Shown one piece after another: positions 1 through 7,067 of a stretch of 9,372 nt of DNA. The stretch is taken from assembly GCA_017383325.1 (NCBI GenBank), contig JAFNYG010000066.1, forward strand, positions 1 to 9,372, given 5' to 3'. Numbering within the stretch: the first letter of the stretch is position 1; each line of letters opens with the position of its first letter. The translations under genes and the position numbers were made by a program. This DNA comes from Alphaproteobacteria bacterium. GTDB taxonomy: Bacteria > Pseudomonadota > Alphaproteobacteria > Rs-D84. The notes under the pieces were generated by a model that was given only the letters and a program-made list of their open reading frames with translations, was not told where the DNA came from and ran no database searches.

Positions 1-4
1 AATC

Positions 5-1255
5 TTGAACGCGACACAGATTTCTGCATTTGATACGATTGAGCGCACGAATTCTAATCTGTTGATATTGGGGCCGGCCGGAACCGGAAAATCAACATTT
101 GTAAACTATCTGAAAAGTGCATCGAAAAAGCGTATTGTTTGTGCGTGTCCCACGGCGGTATCTGCATTAAATGTTGGTGGTCAAACAATTCATTCGCTGT
201 TTCAGATTCAGCCACGCGATTTTATCATGCCAGAATTTTTAAAGTTAAAGGCAAAACCGCGCAATATTCTGGCCGCGACGGACATTTTAATTATTGATGA
301 AATATCGATGGTTGCCCCAGATTTGTTGGACGCGATTGATATATTGGCGCGCATGGCGCGTCATAACAACGAACCGTTTGGTGGAATTCAAATCGTGGCC
401 ATCGGCGACCTGTTCCAGTTGCCCCCTGTGATAACACGCGAAGCGACCCAGTACTATGAATCTGAATATGGTCATCCGAATGCATACTTTTTTGACAGCA
501 ATGTATACAAACGCGCAAATTTTATAAAATACAATTTTGATTTTGTTTATCGTCAAAATGATTTGCCATTATTGGAAAATCTGGTTCAGTTACGTAACAA
601 CAATACGACCAGTCTAGAATTTTTTAACGCATGTAAAATTGCAGATGACACGCGTCGTGATAATGCGGTGCTAATAACACCTTTTCGTGCGGTCGCCGAA
701 CGTATAAATGCAACGCGTTTGGCGCAAATAAATGAAACATCGGTTGTATATAATGGCGTTTTATCTGGTAATTTTTCTGAACGGGATGTCCCCGCGCCCC
801 TGGCACTGGAATTAAAGGTTGGTGCACTGGTTGTCTTTGTTAAAAATGGTGACAAATGGCACAATGGATCGATGGGTTTGGTTCGTAATTTGTCCGCGCG
901 TGAAATTGTCGTTCAGTTATTGTCAGATTCGCGCGAACTGGTGTCTGTTAAGCCTGATAAATGGGCGAAAATAGAATATTCACGTGATGAAAATGATCGG
1001 CTGGTCGAAAACGAAGTGGGCGCTTATAAGCAATTTCCATTAAGTCTTGGTTATGCAATGACGATACATCGTGCCCAGGGAAAAACGCTGGATGCGGTTG
1101 TGGTTGATATTTCGCGTGGTGCGTTTGCGCACGGCCAGGTATATGTTGCGCTGTCACGTACGCGGCGCGCATCTGATATGCATATCGCATCACCGTTGCG
1201 TCCACGTGATGTTATTTTTGACGGGCGTGTGCTGGATTTTATAAACGCTTTATAG
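5..1255 (+). CDS. Pif1/RecD-like SF1B DNA helicase (5' end possibly outside window)
   Basis: Probable ATP-dependent 5'-3' DNA helicase of superfamily 1B, Pif1 type; this family unwinds forked or G-quadruplex DNA in replication and repair. Visible motifs in order: Walker A GPAGTGKST (about residues 23-31), motif Ia with PTAVSALNVGGQTIHSLF (about 49-66), Walker B IIDEISM (about 96-102), motif III GDLFQLPPV (about 134-142), a YRQ motif (about 182), GYAMTIHRAQGKTLD (about 350) and motif VI YVALSRTRR (about 380). At about 416 aa it is a minimal helicase core with no accessory domain. The first possible start here is a TTG at 5, with no room to see a ribosome binding site. The frame is open to the window edge, so the true start may be a few codons upstream. 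Its stop overlaps the tail of the opposing rimI by 6 bp. The family call is firm; the cellular role is inferred. Confidence 0.9.
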   Translation: MNATQISAFDTIERTNSNLLILGPAGTGKSTFVNYLKSASKKRIVCACPTAVSALNVGGQTIHSLFQIQPRDFIMPEFLKLKAKPRNILAATDILIIDEISMVAPDLLDAIDILARMARHNNEPFGGIQIVAIGDLFQLPPVITREATQYYESEYGHPNAYFFDSNVYKRANFIKYNFDFVYRQNDLPLLENLVQLRNNNTTSLEFFNACKIADDTRRDNAVLITPFRAVAERINATRLAQINETSVVYNGVLSGNFSERDVPAPLALELKVGALVVFVKNGDKWHNGSMGLVRNLSAREIVVQLLSDSRELVSVKPDKWAKIEYSRDENDRLVENEVGAYKQFPLSLGYAMTIHRAQGKTLDAVVVDISRGAFAHGQVYVALSRTRRASDMHIASPLRPRDVIFDGRVLDFINAL

Positions 1256-1636
1256 TTCTTTTTTCATCATTATAGCGTCAACGCCGTCATAATATTTTGG
1301 GCGCGTTCCAATTTTTTTATACCCATTCATCTCATACAGCGTACGCGCAGGGGTGTTATTATCTGCAACCTCTAAAAAAACAGACTTGATTCCGTTTTTG
1401 CGCAGTTCATTTTCCATGATTCCCAACATCGCAGCTGCAATTCCACCGCGCCGCGCGTTGGGGTGAACACCAATTGTAATAATCTCGGCTTCGTCTGCGA
1501 CGGCGCGCCATACGATAAATCCGTTTTGACTGGCAACAATTTCACAGCCTGACTTTTTCAGGTCCGCGAAATCATTTGCTGTCCATGGTTTTTCAGGAAA
1601 GCACAGTTTATGTAAATCGGCCAGATTATCTAGCAT
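1250..1636 (-). CDS. rimI: RimI-type GNAT N-acetyltransferase (ribosomal protein S18-alanine N-acetyltransferase)
   Basis: Acetyl-CoA-dependent N-terminal acetyltransferase; RimI acetylates the N-terminal alanine of ribosomal protein S18. The 128-aa product has the GNAT core: EIITIGVHPNARRGGIAAAM (about residues 51-70), where RRGGIA is the acetyl-CoA pyrophosphate loop, then FLEVADNNTPARTLYEMNGY (about 87-106) and RPKYYDGVDAIMM near the C-terminus. The last two are strong RimI signatures. The frame is open up to 1747, but I chose ATG at 1634-1636. The resulting protein then begins as RimI proteins do (LADLHKLCFPEKPWT) and has the usual length, while the longer version would be mostly overlap with the upstream gene. 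The chosen start overlaps that gene's stop by 11 bp, suggesting translational coupling; no strong ribosome binding site is seen. It is the last gene of the lon-like/tsaB operon. Confidence 0.88.
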   Translation of the reverse strand: MLDNLADLHKLCFPEKPWTANDFADLKKSGCEIVASQNGFIVWRAVADEAEIITIGVHPNARRGGIAAAMLGIMENELRKNGIKSVFLEVADNNTPARTLYEMNGYKKIGTRPKYYDGVDAIMMKKEL

Positions 1637-1994
1637 TATGTTTGTCTGCCATATATATTTCCAACATTTTTTTATAAACCTTTTGCGCGAACTGTGTGTC
1701 AAATTCGCGATGTGTTGGATTGTTAATATCATCTGACGGATATACACTCAACACAAAATATGTTGCAGGCATCAGCGATGCTTCTAATTTTTCATCGTAT
1801 TCACGATCAGCTTCAATTTTTATTCCATTCCCAATTACAGAGAATTTATTGCTGGAACGATTAAATATACGATTTGTTTTGTATTGTGTTTCTGTCCAAT
1901 TGCGTGAATCGCGTTTTATACTATATGCCTCAATGGTTTTTAGTATATTTAATTTATATCTAGATAAAAACAATCTTTCAAATAAGTTTGGCAT
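1626..1994 (-). CDS. Hypothetical protein between tsaB and rimI (122 aa)
   Basis: I do not recognise this protein. It is very probably a real gene. It starts 3 bp after the tsaB stop, has a purine-rich ribosome binding site (AGAGGGA, about 2002-2008) at good spacing, and its stop overlaps the rimI start by 11 bp. The 122-aa product is soluble and lacks a signal peptide or membrane segment. It has a basic N-terminal stretch (residues 1-40, rich in Lys/Arg/Tyr), a central part that looks beta-rich with alternating hydrophobic residues (FSVIGNGIKIEA, then ATYFVLSVYPSD), and an acidic/basic helical C-terminus (FAQKVYKKMLEIYM). No catalytic motif is evident. Position suggests co-expression with t6A modification and RimI, but no function can be assigned. 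Confidence 0.72.
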   Translation of the reverse strand: MPNLFERLFLSRYKLNILKTIEAYSIKRDSRNWTETQYKTNRIFNRSSNKFSVIGNGIKIEADREYDEKLEASLMPATYFVLSVYPSDDINNPTHREFDTQFAQKVYKKMLEIYMADKHNAR

Positions 1995-1997
1995 TAT

Positions 1998-2543
1998 TTA
2001 TCCCTCTTTTTTATTTTGTTCTGCATAACTTGGGCGCAAATACATTGGTGCCACAGGTTCAATTTTATTATTTGCGATTTTATCGCACACGATTTTTACT
2101 CCCTGCCGCAAATCAAATGGTTTGTGTCCAACGGTACGTGGCCATTCCATCTGTTTTGTCTCTAATTGATCGATTTCCATTGTTTGTGGCGCCAGTCCGT
2201 CTGCTGCGACGAAAAAGTCGCCGCGTCCAGAATCCAAAGCTACGAATGCATCTGGTGTTTGTGCCAGATACAGGTCAAACGCACTGATTCCAACGACTGG
2301 TATCTTTAACCCCATCGCCAATCCCTTTGCGTACGCGATACCCAGACGTATCCCGGTAAAGCTGCCCGGTCCAACGACAACACCAATGGCTGAAATATCT
2401 GACCATGTTGCCCCAGATTCGGTGATAAATTTTTCGCATTCCACCGGCAACGCAACAGATTGTTTTTCCACCACGATGGATTTGTATTTATCATCTAATA
2501 CAAACTCTAAATCCTTGCCTGATGTATTAATAACTAAAATCAT
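1998..2543 (-). CDS. tsaB: TsaB, tRNA N6-threonylcarbamoyladenosine biosynthesis protein (short form)
   Basis: TsaB (YeaZ) is the non-catalytic partner of TsaD in the complex that installs threonylcarbamoyl on A37 of ANN-decoding tRNAs. The hallmark is VGPGSFTGIRLG at about residues 57-68, followed by AYAKGLAMGLKIPVVGISAFD, which fits the ASKHA fold. The C-terminus PVAPMYLRPSYAEQNK matches the usual TsaB ending. At 181 aa it is shorter than the common length of about 220-230, with the loss mostly in the second half. The N-terminal strand reads MILVINTSG where most homologues have IDTS, so Asp is replaced by Asn. The start ATG overlaps the stop of the upstream lon-like gene as ATGA, with a GGGG Shine-Dalgarno-like run at 2551-2554 inside that gene. 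The pairing with rimI is a common bacterial arrangement. Confidence 0.93.
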   Translation of the reverse strand: MILVINTSGKDLEFVLDDKYKSIVVEKQSVALPVECEKFITESGATWSDISAIGVVVGPGSFTGIRLGIAYAKGLAMGLKIPVVGISAFDLYLAQTPDAFVALDSGRGDFFVAADGLAPQTMEIDQLETKQMEWPRTVGHKPFDLRQGVKIVCDKIANNKIEPVAPMYLRPSYAEQNKKEG

Positions 2544-4303
2544 GCACGCACCCCAAATCCAATCTTTTTCGAAAATCCCGCTGATTTACGCAATGACAAT
2601 AATGCGTCAATTTTCTGGGGGGTAAACTCAGTCTTGGTATCAACACAGTCATTTTCCAGCAACGAACGTCGCAAAATTGCGGTCAGTTCACGTTGGGCTT
2701 GGCGCACCCCTTGTTCTGATGTATAGTTCTGAATCAGGTGGCGTATCGCATCATCTGTTATAACGATATCATCTACATTCCATCCTGTGTCACGTGCGGC
2801 GCGTCCAATTAAATGTTCGCGTGCAATTCTGATTTTATCATCCATTGAATAACCTGGGATTTCAATAATTTCCATTCGGTCTTTCAGTGCGTTTGACATA
2901 TTCAGACTGTTCGCTGTTGCAATAAACATCACGTTTGACAGGTCAAAGTCCACTTCCAGATAATGATCGCGGAATGTTTTGTTCTGTTCTGGGTCCAATA
3001 TTTCCAACAGTGCAGATTCCGGATCACCGCGCCAATCGCGCCCCATTTTATCAATTTCGTCCAGCACAATAACCGGATTGTTTGTTTTACAGCGTTTCAG
3101 TGCATCCATTATTCGTCCGGTCTGTGCGCCAATATACGTCTTGCGGTGACCACGGAAATGCGATTCATCTGAAATACCACCCAGTGAAATGCGCTGATAT
3201 TTACGCCCCAATGCCATCGCGATTGATTTGCCCAGTGATGTCTTCCCAACACCCGGCGCCCCGACAAAGCACAGAATTGAACCCTGGTTTGATTTTGTCT
3301 TTTTCATGACGGCAATATGTTCCAAGATACGTTCTTTGACCGCATCCATGCCGGAATGTTCGCTGTCTAATACGGTTCGCGCATACTTTAAATCTATCTC
3401 TGGCGAATCAGACTTACCCCACGGCATCGCCAACAATTCGTCCAGATATGTTTTTAACAATCCGCCTTCGTTTGACATTGGTGACACAGAACGCATGCGT
3501 TTCCATTCTGTCATAGCTTTTTCTTTGGCGTCTGCGGGCATATCGGATTTTAAGATTTTCTTACGGATGTTCGCGGTATCTACCTCGCCATCATCCTCGC
3601 CCATTTCCTTTTGCAGGGCGCGCATTTTTTCTTGTAAAATTGCCTCGCGTCGGCCATTTTCCATTTGCTGATGTATGCGCTTGTTAATAGATTCTTCTAT
3701 CTTTGCGGTTTCAATCATCAGTTTAACCGCTTCTAACAATATGGTCAGTTTTTGCCCCCAGCTGGTCGCAGCCAGAACCTTTACAGCTGTGTCTGTGTCA
3801 ATATCAGCCGTCTGGATTACCGCATCTATCAGCGCGGGCAGGGGATAGTTATCAATTACATTGCGCAGTTTTTCCATCTTGAATTTGCGCGTTGACATAG
3901 CCAGCGTCTGCATATTATCCGCCAGAATATCGCGCAGAACAATTGTCTGTTCGGCATCCATATCGTCTGCGACCTGGATTGGTTCTGTCTGGCCTGTAAA
4001 GATTCCGTCGTTAATCTCGATATCTGTTATTGATACCGCGTCGGTTGTTTTCACCAACAGGTGAACGGCCCCATCCGGCATAGTTAATACCTGGACAACG
4101 TCACCAATTGTACCGACTGTATAAATATCATCTATGCTGGACGGATATGCCCAACTGTGTTGTGGCACCAGCACCAATTTCTGCTGTCCGGCATTTGCAG
4201 CGGTTTTTATACAGTTAACAGACATATGGTTATCGACCAGCACCGGCACAGTCAGTCCTGGGGATACAACCAAATCACGAAAAGGCAAAATATAATTCTT
4301 CAT
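2540..4303 (-). CDS. lon: Lon-family AAA+ protein lacking the C-terminal protease domain
   Basis: Lon (endopeptidase La) normally unfolds and degrades proteins in the cytoplasm. This 587-aa product has the Lon N-terminal substrate-binding domain starting directly with ILPFRDLVVSPG (about residues 5-110) and a helical/coiled region (about 185-270). A full AAA+ module follows: Walker A GAPGVGKTS (348-356), pore-loop region YQRISLGG and RGHRKTYIGA (369-393), Walker B VIVLDEIDKM (411-420), sensor-1 Asn in IATAN (465), Arg finger in LKDRMEI (476) and sensor-2 Arg in GVRQAQRE (534). It then stops at KKIGFGVRA, about where the protease domain begins in LonA, which is usually about 780-800 aa. The roughly 190-aa domain with the catalytic Ser and Lys is missing, and the downstream DNA encodes TsaB. 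The start fits family N-termini, although no Shine-Dalgarno is seen. It likely acts as an ATPase/unfoldase or with a separate protease subunit (inference). Confidence 0.93.
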   Translation of the reverse strand: MKNYILPFRDLVVSPGLTVPVLVDNHMSVNCIKTAANAGQQKLVLVPQHSWAYPSSIDDIYTVGTIGDVVQVLTMPDGAVHLLVKTTDAVSITDIEINDGIFTGQTEPIQVADDMDAEQTIVLRDILADNMQTLAMSTRKFKMEKLRNVIDNYPLPALIDAVIQTADIDTDTAVKVLAATSWGQKLTILLEAVKLMIETAKIEESINKRIHQQMENGRREAILQEKMRALQKEMGEDDGEVDTANIRKKILKSDMPADAKEKAMTEWKRMRSVSPMSNEGGLLKTYLDELLAMPWGKSDSPEIDLKYARTVLDSEHSGMDAVKERILEHIAVMKKTKSNQGSILCFVGAPGVGKTSLGKSIAMALGRKYQRISLGGISDESHFRGHRKTYIGAQTGRIMDALKRCKTNNPVIVLDEIDKMGRDWRGDPESALLEILDPEQNKTFRDHYLEVDFDLSNVMFIATANSLNMSNALKDRMEIIEIPGYSMDDKIRIAREHLIGRAARDTGWNVDDIVITDDAIRHLIQNYTSEQGVRQAQRELTAILRRSLLENDCVDTKTEFTPQKIDALLSLRKSAGFSKKIGFGVRA

Positions 4304-4312
4304 AGCAGAACA

Positions 4313-4340
4313 AATATAATATATTTTAATAACATTTCAA
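4313..4340 (-). promoter_or_regulatory. Candidate promoter of the lon-like/tsaB/rimI operon
   Basis: On the minus strand, TTGAAA (4340-4335) and TATATT (4318-4313) are separated by 16 bp, giving a sigma70-like promoter. The AT-rich sequence allows other registers for the -10 box. If this register is right, transcription would start only about 0-5 nt before the ATG at 4303, giving a nearly leaderless mRNA. That would agree with the absence of a Shine-Dalgarno sequence there. Confidence 0.5.
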
Positions 4341-4371
4341 GATGAATAAAAATGATAAAGAATAAAAAAGC

Positions 4372-4398
4372 TTGATTTTTCGGAAAAAAGCGTATAAA
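4372..4398 (+). promoter_or_regulatory. Candidate rpsD promoter
   Basis: TTGATT (4372-4377) and TATAAA (4393-4398) are separated by 15 bp, a slightly short sigma70-like promoter. The spacer contains the inverted repeat TTTTTC-G-GAAAAA (4376-4388), which overlaps the end of the -35 box. Predicted transcription start near 4405 would leave a leader of about 110 nt before the rpsD ATG. Confidence 0.5.
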
Positions 4399-4402
4399 CT
4401 GT

Positions 4403-4447
4403 GCCCCGCTGGGTAATCAGAACTGATTAAACGGCGGTGCTTTTTGG
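4403..4447 (+). promoter_or_regulatory. Structured rpsD leader: two-tier hairpin followed by a U run
   Basis: An outer stem pairs 4403-4411 with 4432-4440 (GCCCCGCTG with CGGCGGTGC; one C-U mismatch, one G-U wobble). Inside it lies a perfect 7-bp inverted repeat TAATCAG/CTGATTA (4414-4420 and 4423-4429). The outer stem is followed at once by TTTTT (4441-4445), so it resembles an intrinsic terminator or attenuator in the rpsD leader. Alternative pairings exist: GGCGG (4433-4437) with CCGCC (4450-4454), GGTGC (4436-4440) with GCACC (4482-4486), and TTTTTGG (4441-4447) with CCAAAAA (4494-4500) just upstream of the Shine-Dalgarno. S4 is known to repress its own mRNA through leader pseudoknots in other bacteria; the same role here is inference. 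Confidence 0.45.
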
Positions 4448-4514
4448 TCCCGCCCGCGATAAGGATTCTGTACAATATCTGGCACCTAAAAAACCAAAAA
4501 CAAAAGGATAAACT

Positions 4515-5147
4515 ATGGCAAGAGCAGGCGCAAAGCGCAGCACGCGCAAGCTGAAAATCGGACGTTCCTTGGGCGTCAACCTGTGGGGACAGGCAAAATC
4601 ACCATTTAACAAACGTAAATATAAACCTGGTCAGCATGGGCCAACATCCCGTGGTGGCAATTCGTCTGATTACGCAAAACAGATGCGCGCAAAACAGACA
4701 TTAAAGGGCTATTATGGTAATATCGGTGAAAAGAAGTTCCATAAATACTATATCGAAGCTGACAATATGAAGGGCGACACACCAGAAAACTTGATTGGTT
4801 TGTTGGAACGTCGTTTAGACGCTGTTGTATATCGTGCAAAATTGGCACCAACTGTATTCTCTTCACGCCAGCTGATCAGCCACGGTCACATCAACGTTAA
4901 CGGCAAACGTGTAAAGATTGCGTCATATCAGGTAAAACCTGGTGATGTTATCACAGTCAGTGAAAAAGCAAAACAGATGCCATTGGTTGTATTGGCGTTG
5001 GAATCTGCTGAACGCAACTTTGCAGATTATGTTTCTGTTGACAGCGCAAACTTCACCGCGACATTTGTACGCGTACCTGCGTTCGAAGATGTACCATATC
5101 CGGTTCAGATGTTCCCAGAATTGGTTGTCGAATTTTATTCTCGTTAA
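4515..5147 (+). CDS. rpsD: 30S ribosomal protein S4
   Basis: Primary 16S rRNA-binding protein that nucleates assembly of the 30S body; S4 also forms part of the mRNA entry channel and in several bacteria represses its own translation. The 210-aa length is typical. The N-terminal part has [19 protein letters not shown] (about residues 24-42) and [12 protein letters not shown] (about 64-75). The S4 RNA-binding domain spans about 92-155 ([44 protein letters not shown]). The protein ends [11 protein letters not shown], as in alphaproteobacterial S4. It is the zinc-free type, with no cysteines. A good Shine-Dalgarno AAAGGA (4503-4508) lies 6 nt before the ATG. The gene stands alone with its own promoter, structured leader and terminator, rather than inside a large ribosomal operon. 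Confidence 0.98.
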   Translation: MARAGAKRSTRKLKIGRSLGVNLWGQAKSPFNKRKYKPGQHGPTSRGGNSSDYAKQMRAKQTLKGYYGNIGEKKFHKYYIEADNMKGDTPENLIGLLERRLDAVVYRAKLAPTVFSSRQLISHGHINVNGKRVKIASYQVKPGDVITVSEKAKQMPLVVLALESAERNFADYVSVDSANFTATFVRVPAFEDVPYPVQMFPELVVEFYSR

Positions 5148-5164
5148 TTCGGGAATTTGCAGAC

Positions 5165-5192
5165 AAAAAACCGGCTGTTATGCCGGTTTTTT
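5165..5192. terminator. Bidirectional Rho-independent terminator between rpsD and the ABC transporter gene
   Basis: A perfect 11-bp inverted repeat pairs AAAAAACCGGC (5165-5175) with GCCGGTTTTTT (5182-5192), with a 6-nt loop TGTTAT. The GC-rich core flanked by A and T runs gives a U tract in either direction. It can therefore end rpsD transcription (stop at 5147) and that of the convergent ABC transporter gene (stop at 5209). Confidence 0.93.
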
Positions 5193-5208
5193 ATTTGTGT
5201 GTTTGGAT

Positions 5209-7023
5209 TTATTCCTGGATAAATCCGCCAGATTGCATTTTCCACAGGCGTGCATATTCGCCCCCGCGACGCAACAGGGTGGCGTGCGTCCCCTGTTCAA
5301 TCGCATGGCCGTCTTTCAGTACGACAATTCTGTCCATGTTGCGCAGCGTTGACAGGCGGTGCGCAATTGCCAATGTGGTGCGTCCGTGCGCCAATTCATC
5401 AAACGATTTTTGAATACATACCTCGGTTTCAGAATCCAGGGCAGATGTCGCTTCGTCCAGAACCAATATCGGGGCGTCTTTCAGAAACGCACGCGCGATT
5501 GCAACACGCTGGCGTTGGCCACCAGACAGTTTTATGCCGCGATCACCAACCATCGAATCATATTTTTTATCCGTGCCCACGATAAAGTCGTGCGCCATGG
5601 CGCGTTTGGATGCGCGACGAATTTCGGCATCTGTCGCCCCCAATTTGCCGTATGCGATGTTTTCGCGCAGTGTGCGGTTAAACATTGTTGGTTCCTGGGG
5701 GATGAATGCGATTGATTCGCGCAGGGAATTCTGGGTGACATTTTTGATGTTCTGGCCGTCAATCAAGATTTCGCCGTGTGTTGGATCATAGAAACGCATT
5801 AACAAATTCACCAATGTTGTTTTCCCTGCGCCCGATGGACCAACCAACCCCACACGTTCACCACACTTGATTTTCAGATTAAAGTTCCGCAAGACCCATT
5901 TGCGTTTATATTTAAACGAAACATTGCGGAATTCGATTTCACCACAGGTGACATGTAATTCAGGCGCGTTTGGCGCATCCGTAACATCGATGGGAACAGC
6001 CAATTCTTCGTACGCGCGTGACGCCGCCCCCAACACATCTGTTATGTTTGGGATTTGATTTACAATTTGACCGATTGTTCCCATCACTGTAAAGAACACC
6101 GAATTTGTAAACACAATTTCTGCGACAGTTATTTTATTATTCATATATAACCATACGCATAACAACAAGGTTATTCCATAACATATATCCCAAATAAGCA
6201 TTGGGAATCCCCAGAACCAACGCTGGATATAGTATTTATGCTTGTGCGCTTTGACCGCTTTTTGACGCGACGGCTCAAGGTACGCACGTTCACGCGAAAC
6301 GCCAGCAAATAATTTTACAACCGAAAAGTTTGAAATGCTGTCTACGCTTTTGCCGGATACTTCGCTGTTGGCACTGCTGTAATCTTTGGCGGATTTGTTC
6401 ATTGGTTTCACCATTGCCCAACTGTACGCGGCACGAAAGACAAATACGATACCAAACATAATTGCAACATATGTGTTAATTGAAAAAATCAACCCCATGT
6501 TAACCGCGATTACTGCGAACAGACAAACAATACGCCAAAAATCAACAATGGCATCAAACCCCTTGGTGACATAAAGAATTTGTGTGTGAACCTTGCCCGC
6601 CATGCGACCTGTCCAAAATGACACGGATTGGAGGTGCACATAGTCGCTGAGATCCGTCCAAATACGATTTGATACTATGGGTTGCCAGCGAGCATAATAA
6701 ACACCGCGAAATAACGCACTGATATCGATAACCAACAGCAACAGCACTATCAATCCGATTGTTGGTAATGCATGTTCCATAAATGTCATATCAGCGGGTA
6801 CAGGATTTTCAAACAGCGCAATAAACCATTTCTGAAAATTTGGAAAGAAAACACCATCCATGGAAACAATAAAAAAGAATATTGCCCACATAATAAGCGT
6901 TCCATAAGATCCAGGAACAGCGTATTTGAAATAGAATTTCCACAAAGATTTTGGCAAAGCCAAATTCTGTGCGTCTTGTTTTGTGTTAGTATTTTTTGAT
7001 TTACCAATGATTCTGCGTAACAT
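5209..7023 (-). CDS. ABC exporter half-transporter, fused membrane and ATPase domains (MsbA/multidrug type)
   Basis: ATP-driven exporter of the type I ABC exporter fold, expected to work as an inner-membrane homodimer. The 604-aa protein has a cytoplasmic basic N-terminus and an about 310-residue transmembrane domain with hydrophobic segments near residues 42-60, 86-106, 165-182, 183-200, 272-293 and 303-325. The ATPase domain starts about 360, with an aromatic A-loop Tyr (about 372), Walker A GPSGAGKT (395-402), Q-loop Gln (443), signature LSGGQ (499-503), Walker B ILVLDE (519-524) and switch His in AHRLS (555). All catalytic residues are present. The substrate is not readable from sequence; lipid or lipopolysaccharide, peptide or drug are possible. 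ATG at 7023 is preceded by a modest GGAT ribosome binding site. It starts 44 bp after the upstream PBP gene with no terminator seen between, so the two are probably one operon. Confidence 0.95.
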   Translation of the reverse strand: MLRRIIGKSKNTNTKQDAQNLALPKSLWKFYFKYAVPGSYGTLIMWAIFFFIVSMDGVFFPNFQKWFIALFENPVPADMTFMEHALPTIGLIVLLLLVIDISALFRGVYYARWQPIVSNRIWTDLSDYVHLQSVSFWTGRMAGKVHTQILYVTKGFDAIVDFWRIVCLFAVIAVNMGLIFSINTYVAIMFGIVFVFRAAYSWAMVKPMNKSAKDYSSANSEVSGKSVDSISNFSVVKLFAGVSRERAYLEPSRQKAVKAHKHKYYIQRWFWGFPMLIWDICYGITLLLCVWLYMNNKITVAEIVFTNSVFFTVMGTIGQIVNQIPNITDVLGAASRAYEELAVPIDVTDAPNAPELHVTCGEIEFRNVSFKYKRKWVLRNFNLKIKCGERVGLVGPSGAGKTTLVNLLMRFYDPTHGEILIDGQNIKNVTQNSLRESIAFIPQEPTMFNRTLRENIAYGKLGATDAEIRRASKRAMAHDFIVGTDKKYDSMVGDRGIKLSGGQRQRVAIARAFLKDAPILVLDEATSALDSETEVCIQKSFDELAHGRTTLAIAHRLSTLRNMDRIVVLKDGHAIEQGTHATLLRRGGEYARLWKMQSGGFIQE

Positions 7024-7067
7024 ATGTTATCCGTTGTTTGTAAACTAAATTTTTATTTGTCTGTGCA

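Noticed and set aside
1637..1747. N-terminal 37-codon extension of RimI
   Set aside because: It is entirely inside the upstream 122-aa gene in another frame, and the internal ATG gives the normal RimI N-terminus and length.
1696..2287. Plus-strand open frames opposite the 122-aa gene and tsaB
   Set aside because: They are antisense to genes with clear family or operon support and show no recognisable domains or ribosome binding sites.
2500..2560. Frameshifted or decayed protease domain after the lon-like gene
   Set aside because: The other frames just after the stop show no Lon protease motif, and the region is fully used by an intact tsaB, so this is a clean truncation rather than a visible frameshift.
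4399..4514. tRNA, SRP RNA or other known small RNA in the rpsD upstream region
   Set aside because: No cloverleaf, no SRP GGAAGCAGCC-type core and no other known RNA signature is visible; a leader structure fits better.
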